This document shows positions 1 to 5,616 of a stretch of 5,616 nt of DNA, piece after piece (within the stretch, counting starts at the first letter, position 1; the number at the start of each line of letters is the position of its first letter). Source of the stretch: Mycobacterium sp. (lineage in GTDB: Bacteria > Actinomycetota > Actinomycetes > Mycobacteriales > Mycobacteriaceae); contig JAQSXQ010000161.1 of NCBI GenBank assembly GCA_029256565.1, positions 1 to 5,616 of the forward strand. Direction: 5' to 3'. The notes beneath the pieces are model-generated. The model saw nothing but the letters and a program-made list of their open reading frames with translations. It did not search any database and had not been told where the DNA came from. The position numbers were made by a program, and so were the translations under genes.

Positions 1-348
1 GGGTCCCAGCGCCTACCCAGGCTGATCGGACCGCACCGCGCGAAGCGGCTCATCATCGACGCGACGCGACTCTCCGCCGACGAGGCGTTGCGTGAAGGAC
101 TCGTCGACCTCGTCGCGGGCGAGGACTTCGACGAGGTGGTCACCCGTGAAGCCCGTCGGCTTGCCGACGGTCCCACTGCCACCATCGGATTGGTGAAGTC
201 TGCGATCGATCGCGGATGGGGGCTGCCGATCGACGACGCGATGGCCGTCGAGGAAGAGCACGTCTTGGCCAATATCGGTCTTCGGGACGCCTCCGAAGGA
301 ATCCAAGCCTTCCTCGACAAGCGGCCCGCTCGATTCGAAGGCCATTGA
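1..348 (+). CDS. Enoyl-CoA hydratase/isomerase (crotonase) family protein, C-terminal fragment
   Basis: The gene is open from the first base of the window in frame 1 and ends with TGA at 346-348; the 5' part lies outside, leaving 115 visible residues. Crotonase-family enzymes hydrate or isomerise acyl-CoA double bonds in the cytoplasm, usually in beta-oxidation or related acyl-CoA catabolism. The visible part matches the C-terminal third of the family: LPRLIGPHRAKRLI, then LSADEALREGLVDLV (the usual 'A.eA...GLV' segment), a helix with GPTATIGLVKSAID, and a C-terminal DASEGIQAFLDKRPARFEGH, which corresponds to the 'D..EG..AF.eKR...F' end of classic hydratases. The oxyanion-hole glycine and both catalytic glutamates of true hydratases would lie upstream of the window, so substrate and exact reaction (hydratase, isomerase or other) cannot be judged. 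It is convergent with the TetR gene and does not belong to either minus-strand unit. Confidence 0.9.
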   Translation, partial: GSQRLPRLIGPHRAKRLIIDATRLSADEALREGLVDLVAGEDFDEVVTREARRLADGPTATIGLVKSAIDRGWGLPIDDAMAVEEEHVLANIGLRDASEGIQAFLDKRPARFEGH

Positions 349-350
349 CG

Positions 351-381
351 GGTTCCCAGCTGTGTGACCTGGCGGGGAATC
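351..381 (+). terminator. Possible tail-less stem-loop after the crotonase gene
   Basis: Starting three bases after the crotonase stop codon, GGTTC (351-355) can pair with GAATC (377-381, one G-U pair) and CCAG (356-359) with CTGG (369-372). This gives a bulged stem with a 9-base loop. There is no T-run afterwards, so this would be a tail-less structure at best. The remainder of the convergent gap (382-421) shows nothing convincing for either strand. The call is based only on hand pairing. Confidence 0.25.
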
Positions 382-421
382 ACCCCATCCGACAACACGA
401 GGGCTCCGAGCGGCCGCCGCC

Positions 422-991
422 TCATGGCAGCGTCCGCTCTGTCATTGCGAGCAGTTCGGCCCGCGCGAGCGCCAGGGCATCCTCGCTGATACATCGGCCC
501 GAGCGGGCGACCGCCAATCCTTCGGCGGCGTGTTGGATCACGAGTACGCGTGCCTTCGGCAAGCCGTCCGCGGACAGCGCCGCGATCCAGCGCTCGGCAT
601 CACGGAGCCACAGGTCTTCGAACTCCGCGGGGTGACCGAGTGCCGCACTGAGGCCGGTGGGATCAAGGACGCTCGCCAAAACGTCGCTGTCGCCGGTGAG
701 TGCGCGGATATAGCCGCGAAGCAGCTTGCCTGGCCTGTTCTCTGACAGATCGACGTGCTCGTGAATCTCGTCCCACAAGCGCTCGATACTGTCCTCGACC
801 ACGCCGCGGAGCAGCGATTTTCGGCTGGGAAAGTGATGCCGCAGACCACCCGGGGTCACGCCGGCGGTCTTCGCAATGTCGGCGAGACTCACTTTCGACC
901 CGCGTGTGGAGAGCATCTGCGCGGCAGCGTCCAGGATGGCCCGGCGGGTGCGCTCCTTGTTCCGGCCGGGCGATGGATCACTTTCCGTCAT
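422..991 (-). CDS. TetR/AcrR-family transcriptional repressor, probable regulator of the adjacent efflux pump
   Basis: This 189-residue protein has the length and layout of a TetR-family repressor. Residues about 14-60 form the DNA-binding domain: RRAILDAAAQMLSTRG (helix 1), then SLADIAKTAGVTPGGLRHHFPSR with the helix-turn-helix and the family's hallmark 'G.l..hF..k..L' segment. Residues about 65-189 are the helical ligand-binding and dimerisation part, which varies within the family. The ATG at 989-991 is preceded by GGAAGGGG (998-1005) at 6 bases' spacing, so the start is well supported. The first 14 bases overlap the end of the transporter gene, so the repressor is co-transcribed downstream of the pump and probably translationally coupled to it. 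TetR repressors next to DHA2 pumps typically bind the pump's own substrates and release the promoter. Here that promoter would be the one upstream of the transporter, giving negative autoregulation of both genes. The effector cannot be read from the sequence. Confidence 0.92.
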   Translation of the reverse strand: MTESDPSPGRNKERTRRAILDAAAQMLSTRGSKVSLADIAKTAGVTPGGLRHHFPSRKSLLRGVVEDSIERLWDEIHEHVDLSENRPGKLLRGYIRALTGDSDVLASVLDPTGLSAALGHPAEFEDLWLRDAERWIAALSADGLPKARVLVIQHAAEGLAVARSGRCISEDALALARAELLAMTERTLP

Positions 992-2510
992 GGGAGACCC
1001 CTTCCGTGACAGCTCGGGTAGACGGGATTATCCGCCAGGCCAGCACCGCTGCGACGAGCAGCAGCGCCGCCGCGGTGTAGGACGTGCTCTGCACCGCACT
1101 GGCGAACGCGTCCCGGGCATGGTCGACGACCACGGGGTCGGTGACCGTCTTGACGGTAACCGCCAGAGAATCGTTTGCGGCCGTCGCCGCGGAAGGCGCC
1201 GTCGTGATCGGCAGGTCGAGGTGGCTTCGGTACATCGCGAGGTGGAACGAACCGAGAACGGCGATCCCCAAGGCGGTTCCGAGCTCATAAGCGGTCTCTG
1301 CGATTGCCGAGGCGGCGCCGGCGCGCTCCTTCGGTACCGCTGACACCACCGCATCAGTGGACAAGGTCATGGCTACCCCGATGCCCAACCCGATGACCAC
1401 CAGAGCGACGCCAAGTCCCCAATAACTGGCGTGGAAGCTGCTCAGCCCGATCCCGGCGAGGCCGAGGGAACCGGCCGCCAGTCCGAGCCCGATGGCACGG
1501 CCGGCTCCGAGTTTCATACTGAGAGCGCCGACGAAGACGACCACCACCATCGCGGCCAGGGTCCCCGGGAGCTCAGCCAGACCGGCGACGAGCGGTCCGT
1601 AGCCCCGGACGAGCTGCAAGTACTGCGAGAAGAAGTACAGCAGACCAATGAAGGCAAAGATCGCCAATCCATTCGACACCACTGCCCCGGCGAATGCGGG
1701 AACTCGAAACAGGCTGATGTCCAGCAACGGGTGGGCCAGCCGACGTTGCCGGCGGATGAACATGACGCCCGCCGCCAGACCGAACAGACCGCAGAGCGGA
1801 ACGCTGTAGTCCCAGCCGCTGCCGACCCAGTGCTTGACGGCATAGACCACGGGAACGATCGCCAGGATCGAGAGCAGCGAGGACCACAGGTCGATCGTTT
1901 TGGCCGCATCACCGCGGGACTCGGGAATCAGGATCGGTCCGGCGATCAGTACGAGTGCCATGACCGGCAGATTGATGAGAAACACCGAGCCCCACCAGAA
2001 GTGCTCGAGCAGCAGACCACCGACGAGCGGGCCGATCGTGGCACCGGCCATCGCACCCGTCGACCAGATGGCGATCGCGGTGGTGCGCTGTTTCGGGTCG
2101 CCAAACATCGCTCGCACGATCGACAGGGTGGAGGGCATCAGCGTCGCCCCCGCGACACCGAGTAGTGCGCGGGCCGCGATGAGGGTCTGCGGGTCCGGCG
2201 CGAAGGCCGCAATCGCCGACGCGGCACCGAAGGCGGCAGCGCCAATCAGCAATAGCCGTTTGCGACCGATGCGGTCGGCGACATTGCCCATGGTGATCAG
2301 CAGACCAGCAAGGACAAACGAGTAGATGTCCCCGATCCACAGAAGTTGCGTGGACGTTGGTGCCATGTCGGCTGTGAGCGAGGGCACCGCGAGGTACAGG
2401 ACCGTGCCGTCGACGGCCAGCAGTGTCACCACCAACACCAGCACGCCCAGCGCCGACCACTCGCGTCGTCCCGCTCGTATTTCGAGGTCCTGTGGGGGTT
2501 CAAGGCTCAT
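978..2510 (-). CDS. DHA2-family (14-TM) MFS multidrug efflux transporter, QacA/LfrA/SmvA-like
   Basis: This 510-residue inner-membrane protein matches proton-driven drug antiporters of the DHA2 family (QacA, SmvA and mycobacterial LfrA are about 495-515 residues). I count 14 hydrophobic segments. Family motifs in order: the TM1 motif LLAVDGTVLYLAVP with D34; WIGDIYSF with D61; motif A GNVADRIGRKR (75-85) in the TM2-TM3 loop; motif B-type AARALLGVAGATLMP (112-126); motif C-type GATIGPLVGG (156-165); then WWGSVFLINLP. D34 and D61 fall at the numbers known to matter in QacA, and E405/E409 in AETAYELG resemble its acidic TM13 group. A loop of about 50 residues (about 425-475) between TM13 and TM14 fits the long extracellular loop of QacA-type pumps. 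Likely substrates are cationic dyes, biocides or quinolones, by family analogy only. The ATG at 2508-2510 has no Shine-Dalgarno sequence, and the -10 box lies almost on it, suggesting a leaderless message. The TetR gene follows in the same unit. Confidence 0.93.
   Translation of the reverse strand: MSLEPPQDLEIRAGRREWSALGVLVLVVTLLAVDGTVLYLAVPSLTADMAPTSTQLLWIGDIYSFVLAGLLITMGNVADRIGRKRLLLIGAAAFGAASAIAAFAPDPQTLIAARALLGVAGATLMPSTLSIVRAMFGDPKQRTTAIAIWSTGAMAGATIGPLVGGLLLEHFWWGSVFLINLPVMALVLIAGPILIPESRGDAAKTIDLWSSLLSILAIVPVVYAVKHWVGSGWDYSVPLCGLFGLAAGVMFIRRQRRLAHPLLDISLFRVPAFAGAVVSNGLAIFAFIGLLYFFSQYLQLVRGYGPLVAGLAELPGTLAAMVVVVFVGALSMKLGAGRAIGLGLAAGSLGLAGIGLSSFHASYWGLGVALVVIGLGIGVAMTLSTDAVVSAVPKERAGAASAIAETAYELGTALGIAVLGSFHLAMYRSHLDLPITTAPSAATAANDSLAVTVKTVTDPVVVDHARDAFASAVQSTSYTAAALLLVAAVLAWRIIPSTRAVTEGVSHDGK
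998..1005 (-). promoter_or_regulatory. Ribosome binding site of the TetR gene, inside the transporter 3' end
   Basis: On the minus strand GGAAGGGG ends 6 bases before the TetR ATG. It is a strong Shine-Dalgarno match located within the last codons of the transporter gene. It fixes the TetR start and contrasts with the transporter itself, which has no such site. Confidence 0.65.
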
Positions 2511-2518
2511 GAAAGAAC

Positions 2519-2545
2519 ACTATAACCGCCCATTTGAGTTGTTAA
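2519..2545 (-). promoter_or_regulatory. Candidate promoter of the transporter-TetR unit, predicted leaderless
   Basis: On the minus strand a good -10 hexamer, TATAGT, lies at 2524-2519. Transcription starting about 7 bases downstream would begin near 2512-2510, at or within two bases of the ATG (2510). A TTAACA hexamer at 2545-2540 is one base off the -35 consensus but only 15 bases from the -10; overlapping hexamers at 16-17 bases spacing are weaker. The 25 bases before the ATG contain no properly spaced purine-rich ribosome site, which agrees with leaderless initiation, common in actinobacteria. Inferred by eye only. Confidence 0.5.
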
Positions 2546-2552
2546 AAAACTC
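2536..2552 (-). promoter_or_regulatory. Near-palindromic candidate operator for the TetR repressor
   Basis: The minus-strand 17-mer GAGTTTTTTAACAACTC is an inverted repeat with a single-base centre and 7 of 8 paired positions (outer arms GAGTT/AACTC). It covers the candidate -35 hexamer of the transporter promoter. Its length, symmetry and position fit a TetR-family operator, where a bound dimer would block RNA polymerase. The repressor gene downstream in the same unit is the obvious candidate binder; the IclR protein is the alternative. The repeat is AT-rich against the surrounding GC-rich DNA, so part of the symmetry comes from A/T runs. Confidence 0.45.
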
Positions 2553-2604
2553 GTTTAGGCTTTCCGTGCACGCGTGCGCGGGAGATGCTCGACCAGGTCG
2601 CCAT

Positions 2605-2633
2605 CGGGACGGTCGACTAGTTGACCGCGCCCG
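2605..2633 (-). terminator. Candidate stem-loop terminator straddling the iclR-type gene stop codon
   Basis: CGGG (2605-2608) pairs with CCCG (2630-2633), and CGGTC (2610-2614) pairs with GACCG (2623-2627). Together they make a nine-pair GC-rich stem with a 1x2 internal loop and an 8-base loop. The regulator's TAG stop (minus strand, 2619-2617) lies inside the loop, so the structure begins within the last codons. No T-run follows on the minus strand, so it would be a tail-less terminator or an mRNA 3'-end stabiliser. The inner part, 2610-2627, is also a near-perfect 18-base palindrome (8 of 9 pairs), so a protein-binding site is an alternative. Confidence 0.35.
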
Positions 2634-3387
2634 TGGCCGAGACCTTGCGACTCAGCGATTTGAGCAACTCCGCGTGCTCGGCCGGATTCGACCCCGCCGC
2701 GGCCGTCGTCAGCGACACCGCCGCCAGCAACAGTCCGCTTGCTCCGAAGATCGGGACGGCAACCGAGCGATAACCTGCGGTGGTCTCCTCCCGCTCGGTC
2801 GCGTAGCCGTCACTCCGAGCTTGGCGTAGCTGGTTGACCAACATTCCCGGCATGACGACCGTCGTCGGAGTGACACGCTCGAGTGGCCCACGCTCGAAGA
2901 GACTCTGCACCAGAGTCGCCGGGCTGAAGGCCAACAACACCTTCCCCGTCGCCGTCGAGTGCAGCGGCAGCCGGCCGGCGATCTGCGACGGCCGCGCCGC
3001 CCGCGGGCCGCCGGCCACCTTCTCCAGATAGAGAACGTCAAGACCGTCGAGGACGGCCAGGTGGACCGTCTCCCTGGTTCGGTGATGCAAGCTTTCCATG
3101 TACGGCCGGACGGCGTCACGCAGGACACGGAACCGCGGGACGCGGCTACCGAGTTCGAACGCGCGCATGCCGAGCCGGTACTCCAGCCCCGAGCGCTCGA
3201 GCATCCCCCAGTCGAGCAACTCCTGGTTCAGCCGATGGACCGATGCCTTCGAAATCCCGGTCCGCTTGGACAGTTCGGTCAGCGTAAGACTGCCGTCGTC
3301 CAATTGGAACGCCTCGAGAATCAATCGGGCCTTGCCCAGCACGCTGTTCGAACCCGCGGCCTGGTCGAGGTCATCCACGTCGTCCAC
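2617..3387 (-). CDS. IclR-family transcriptional regulator
   Basis: This 256-residue protein has the length and two-domain layout of IclR regulators. Residues about 15-75 are the winged helix-turn-helix: VLGKARLILEAF, then SLTLTELSKRTGISKASVHR (recognition helix) and LLDWGMLERSGLEYRLG (wing). Residues about 85-250 are the effector-binding domain with family hallmarks: ETVHLAVLDGLDVLYLEKV, GRLPLHSTATGKVLLAF (139-154), GYATEREETTAGYRSVAVPIF (194-214, split here only by the eye) and GLLLAAVSL. Such regulators sense small molecules, often aromatic or carboxylic intermediates, and control neighbouring catabolic genes. The gene is last in the oxidoreductase/M20-like unit and overlaps the M20-like gene by 17 bases, so it probably controls that unit, whose promoter lies beyond the right edge. 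The start is GTG at 3387 with GGAG 4 bases before it; GTG at 3378 (codon 4) is possible. The effector is unknown. Confidence 0.92.
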   Translation of the reverse strand: MDDVDDLDQAAGSNSVLGKARLILEAFQLDDGSLTLTELSKRTGISKASVHRLNQELLDWGMLERSGLEYRLGMRAFELGSRVPRFRVLRDAVRPYMESLHHRTRETVHLAVLDGLDVLYLEKVAGGPRAARPSQIAGRLPLHSTATGKVLLAFSPATLVQSLFERGPLERVTPTTVVMPGMLVNQLRQARSDGYATEREETTAGYRSVAVPIFGASGLLLAAVSLTTAAAGSNPAEHAELLKSLSRKVSATGAVN

Positions 3388-4687
3388 TGTGCTCCGCCGG
3401 CAGAAGGAACACCGTACGAATCAGGGTCTCGGCCAATCGCCTCATCTCGCGCAGGTCGACGAGATTCATCCCCCTGGTGAAGTCGATCTCAGAGCCGTCG
3501 GGCATCGCCGCCACCTTCGGCATCCCGACCCGTGCGGTGGGCACCCCGCGCATCCGAAGGATGTTGGCGTCGGTGGCGCCGCTGTTGTCGAGGATCAGAA
3601 CGTGCGGCCCCCCGGCGACCGACTCAAAGGCGTTGACGGCGGCGCGAACAACCGGTGACTCCGGTGGCGTGTGGCTGGCGGGCACGGCCGCGCTCTGGTG
3701 CGCCGTCACCACGATTCCCAGTTCGTCACTCACACCGGCCAGCATGTGGCGCACCTCGCGGAGTACGGATGCCGGCGTCTGCTGGGTGGTGATCCGCAGG
3801 TCCAGACGCAGCCGCACCGTCGCCGGGGTGGAGGCACCGAGCCGCTCGATTCCCCCGTGAATCGAGGACACGATGCCCTGCGGGCTCATCGTCGCGTATC
3901 GGTGCCGCCGCGGATAGTCGTCGAGCCAGTTCTCCAACGCGACGGCGACGCGGCCGGCCGACGCCACGGCGTTGCTGTAGGGCAAGCGGTGCCGACTTCC
4001 GGCGTAGGTGTGTAGACCGTGGACGGTGACGTCGATCCAGACCAGGCCGACCTCCTCGTGGAGCACCGTCCACCCCGGCTTGGCGATGACGGCGTAGTCG
4101 GTGGTGTAGCCGCGTTCCAACAGAAAGGCCGCCCCGACACCATGACCGGTGTTCGCCCGACCCGGGGTGCCTACCCCCTCGACGGCGAAGCTCGGCATGC
4201 CGCCGGCGCCGAACCCGCCGACGACGTCGCCCGGCGGCGTCACGCCCGAGGCATGGATGGCCTGCAGAACCGCCAGCACGACGGCGGCATGCCCCTTCGG
4301 GTTTCCCGCGCCCAGTCCTTCGACGATCTCGCCGTGGACCACCGCTCGAGGGGCGAGGTCCGGTCGCCACAATGGCGCCGCACCCGGGATGTCGAGAGAC
4401 GGGTCCCCGGTGGTGAACGTGTCGACGGGTGCGTAGAGCAGCAGCGACGGGCCCTCGGCACCCGATATCGTCGCCACGGCGTTGGCCTGGCTCGCATCGA
4501 TGCCCTGCACCTCGGCGTCGAGTCCCGAGGTGACGAGTTCGGAGGCAACCCATTCGGCGAGTGGACGTTCCGCGCCGGTGGGACTGGCGATGTCGACCAT
4601 GCCGCGAACTGCGGCCAGCAGCCGCTCACCCGTCACCTGTTCGAGAACGACCGCAACCGCGGCTTCCAGCTCCCGGCGCCCGGTCAT
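3371..4687 (-). CDS. M20-peptidase-fold protein with apparently lost metal-binding and catalytic residues
   Basis: The 438-residue length and motif scaffold match M20 metallohydrolases (ArgE, DapE, carboxypeptidase G2): ASPTGAERPLAEW (34-46), SLLLYAPVDTF (81-91), GLGAGNPKGH (124-133), DYAVIAKP (197-204), a lid domain from about residue 206 with VHGLHTYAG (222-230) and SNAVASAG, and the catalytic-domain return SGATDANILRMRGVP (369-383). The key residues differ. GHxD reads APVD (His to P87; D89 kept), GxGxxDxKG has N129, the EE motif reads GAGGM (A161/G162), the later acidic ligand is K203, the lid His is Y228, and the C-terminal HxxxE reads F403...M407. Known family members need two metals at these positions, so ordinary peptidase or deacylase activity is unlikely. 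The frame is intact and the scaffold glycines are kept, so this reads as a maintained gene, not a decaying one. ATG at 4687 lies 6 bases after the oxidoreductase stop, with a weak AAGG. Function unknown; a binding or scaffold role, or new chemistry, is inference. Confidence 0.85.
   Translation of the reverse strand: MTGRRELEAAVAVVLEQVTGERLLAAVRGMVDIASPTGAERPLAEWVASELVTSGLDAEVQGIDASQANAVATISGAEGPSLLLYAPVDTFTTGDPSLDIPGAAPLWRPDLAPRAVVHGEIVEGLGAGNPKGHAAVVLAVLQAIHASGVTPPGDVVGGFGAGGMPSFAVEGVGTPGRANTGHGVGAAFLLERGYTTDYAVIAKPGWTVLHEEVGLVWIDVTVHGLHTYAGSRHRLPYSNAVASAGRVAVALENWLDDYPRRHRYATMSPQGIVSSIHGGIERLGASTPATVRLRLDLRITTQQTPASVLREVRHMLAGVSDELGIVVTAHQSAAVPASHTPPESPVVRAAVNAFESVAGGPHVLILDNSGATDANILRMRGVPTARVGMPKVAAMPDGSEIDFTRGMNLVDLREMRRLAETLIRTVFLLPAEHSGRRG
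3392..3398 (-). promoter_or_regulatory. Ribosome binding site supporting the GTG start of the IclR gene
   Basis: GGCGGAG on the minus strand lies 4 bases before the GTG at 3387 and 13 bases before the alternative GTG at 3378. Both spacings are away from the optimum, but the first is the more usable. The site lies inside the end of the M20-like gene, consistent with translational coupling. Confidence 0.4.
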
Positions 4688-4693
4688 GTCGCC

Positions 4694-5616
4694 TTACCCG
4701 GGAAGGACAACGGCGCGCCCGCGGACCTTGCCCTCACGCAGCAGGTCGAGAGCACGCGCCGTCTCCGAGAGAGGAAACGTCTCGTAGTCCAACACGAGGT
4801 CACCGGCGGCGAGCAACGCGGCAAGTTCGGGCACCAGCGCGCGCGAGTCCCGCTCGCGTCGAATCATGTTGACGGGTATCAACGCAACGTCGTCGAGAAG
4901 CCAGTTGGACAGACCGATCGACACGTCGTTACCCGTGACGTACCCGATCGAGACGACACGCCCACCGGGACGTACCCACCGCGATCTGGTCACCAGATCC
5001 GCACCGCCGAGGGTGTCGACGAGCAAGCTGGCTGGGCGCCTCTCCGCGAGTTCGGCCAACTTTTCGACGTCACCGGCGATCACCACCGTGGCGCCGTCGA
5101 CGACGCGTGCTGCCTGGTCCTGATCGGCGACGAGCGCTGTCACCGTGGCACCACGGCGCACCGCGAGCTGCGCCACCATCGAGCCAACGGCGCCCGCGGC
5201 ACCCGCGACCACCACGTGCTCCTCGGCGGCCGAGGACACGTCGGGCAGCCAAGCACCCAGCCGTCCGACCTCGACGAGCGCGGTGTGCGCCGTGGTGGTG
5301 GGAACCCAGAACAGCGCTCCCAACTCTGCCGACAACCCCGCCGGTAGCTCGGTGAGCACCTTGTCCTTGACGGTCACGAACTCCGCCCAGGTGCCGTCAC
5401 GCACCAACCCGAGGCCTCCGCCGCGAAGGACGACCCGAGTGCCCGGCTTCATGGTCGCCGACTCGACGATCACACCGCACCCTTCGACTCCGCCGGTGTA
5501 GGGCAGTATCGGCTTGATGCCGAAGTCTCCGCCGGCCACCGTCACGTCCAGGTGGGCGACTGCTGCCGCCTCCACCCGCACCAGGGATTCGCCCGAAGCT
5601 GCTGTCGGAACGTCGA
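4694..5616 (-). CDS. MDR-superfamily oxidoreductase, zinc-independent quinone oxidoreductase type, N-terminus cut off
   Basis: The gene runs off the right edge and ends in TAA (4696-4694), leaving 306 visible residues. Translation from the edge begins DVPTAASGESLVRVEAAAVAHLD, typical of about residue 20 of MDR proteins, so only some 15-25 residues appear to be missing. A GTG at 5581 opens part of the frame but is internal. The GroES-like domain includes LPYTGGVEGCGVIVE, GTRVV and GTWAEFVTV; the Rossmann domain includes VVVAGAAGAVGSMVAQLAV (glycine motif at visible residues 138-144), then DTLGGADLV and PGGRVVSIGYV. The cysteine/histidine ligands for catalytic and structural zinc are absent, as in NAD(P)H quinone oxidoreductases and enoyl reductases of this superfamily. 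It probably reduces an enone- or quinone-type small molecule with NAD(P)H in the cytoplasm. It is the first visible gene of the unit with the M20-like and IclR genes, 6 bases from the former. Substrate and cofactor preference cannot be read. Confidence 0.88.
   Translation of the reverse strand, partial: DVPTAASGESLVRVEAAAVAHLDVTVAGGDFGIKPILPYTGGVEGCGVIVESATMKPGTRVVLRGGGLGLVRDGTWAEFVTVKDKVLTELPAGLSAELGALFWVPTTTAHTALVEVGRLGAWLPDVSSAAEEHVVVAGAAGAVGSMVAQLAVRRGATVTALVADQDQAARVVDGATVVIAGDVEKLAELAERRPASLLVDTLGGADLVTRSRWVRPGGRVVSIGYVTGNDVSIGLSNWLLDDVALIPVNMIRRERDSRALVPELAALLAAGDLVLDYETFPLSETARALDLLREGKVRGRAVVLPG

Noticed and set aside
13..345. A 110-codon minus-strand open frame opposite the crotonase fragment
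   Set aside because: The plus strand here carries recognisable crotonase C-terminal motifs to its stop codon; the minus-strand product has none.
402..421. GC-rich symmetric sequence (GCTCCGAGC, GCGGCCGC) just past the TetR stop, considered as the TetR terminator
   Set aside because: The symmetric pieces have no loop space and no T-run follows on the minus strand, so a terminator is not supported.
1431..2165. A 244-codon plus-strand open frame inside the transporter gene
   Set aside because: The translation is very polar and Gln/Asp/Arg-rich, without motifs, and lies antisense to a convincing 14-helix transporter.
2568..2577. A perfect 10-base palindrome GCACGCGTGC upstream of the transporter promoter
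   Set aside because: It is short, built of alternating CG/GC steps common in such DNA, cannot form a looped hairpin and has no second copy that I saw nearby; too weak to call an operator.
3726..4553. A 275-codon minus-strand open frame in another frame of the M20-like gene, considered as a sign of a frameshift
   Set aside because: It is Arg/Gly-rich with no motifs, while the M20-like frame is continuous with M20 landmarks along its whole length, so no frameshift is needed.
4019..5347. A 442-codon open frame on the plus strand opposite the M20-like and oxidoreductase genes
   Set aside because: Its translation is low-complexity, rich in Arg, His, Asp, Gln and Gly with no family motifs. It is the expected antisense shadow of two GC-rich genes whose own frames carry clear domain motifs.

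Overview
This is a GC-rich window (roughly two-thirds G+C by eye). It is packed with genes, uses GTG as well as ATG starts, and has short gene overlaps. Gene families and style point to a high-GC actinobacterium, probably of the Mycobacteriales (Mycobacterium/Rhodococcus/Gordonia type). This rests on style and on resemblance of the transporter to mycobacterial LfrA-type pumps, not on a marker gene.

Layout, left to right. (1) 1-348, plus strand: the C-terminal part of an enoyl-CoA hydratase/isomerase (crotonase) gene cut by the left edge. (2) 349-421: a short convergent intergenic gap with a weak stem-loop. (3) 422-2510, minus strand: a two-gene unit of a 14-helix DHA2-type multidrug efflux transporter (978-2510), followed in the direction of transcription by a TetR-family repressor (422-991) that overlaps its 3' end by 14 bases. 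(4) 2511-2616: the main regulatory gap. It carries a -10 box almost touching the transporter ATG, no Shine-Dalgarno sequence, and a 17-base near-palindrome over the -35 region, so a leaderless promoter controlled by the downstream TetR protein is a coherent reading. A stem-loop at 2605-2633 straddles the end of the preceding gene. (5) 2617-5616, minus strand: a tight three-gene run of a zinc-independent MDR (quinone oxidoreductase-like) oxidoreductase cut by the right edge, an M20-peptidase-fold protein, and an IclR-family regulator, with a 6-base gap and a 17-base overlap.

The most unusual item is the M20-fold protein at 3371-4687. It is full length, uninterrupted and keeps the motif scaffolding of the M20 family. 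By motif alignment, the metal-ligand positions (His, Asp, Glu-Glu, Glu/Asp, His) and the lid-domain His are all replaced (P87, N129, A161/G162, K203, F403, Y228). It looks like a conserved non-catalytic or re-purposed M20 protein sitting between an oxidoreductase and an IclR regulator, which suggests an uncharacterised small-molecule pathway under IclR control. No mobile elements, CRISPR arrays, tRNAs or rRNAs were seen, and no gene-free stretch exceeds about 110 bases.
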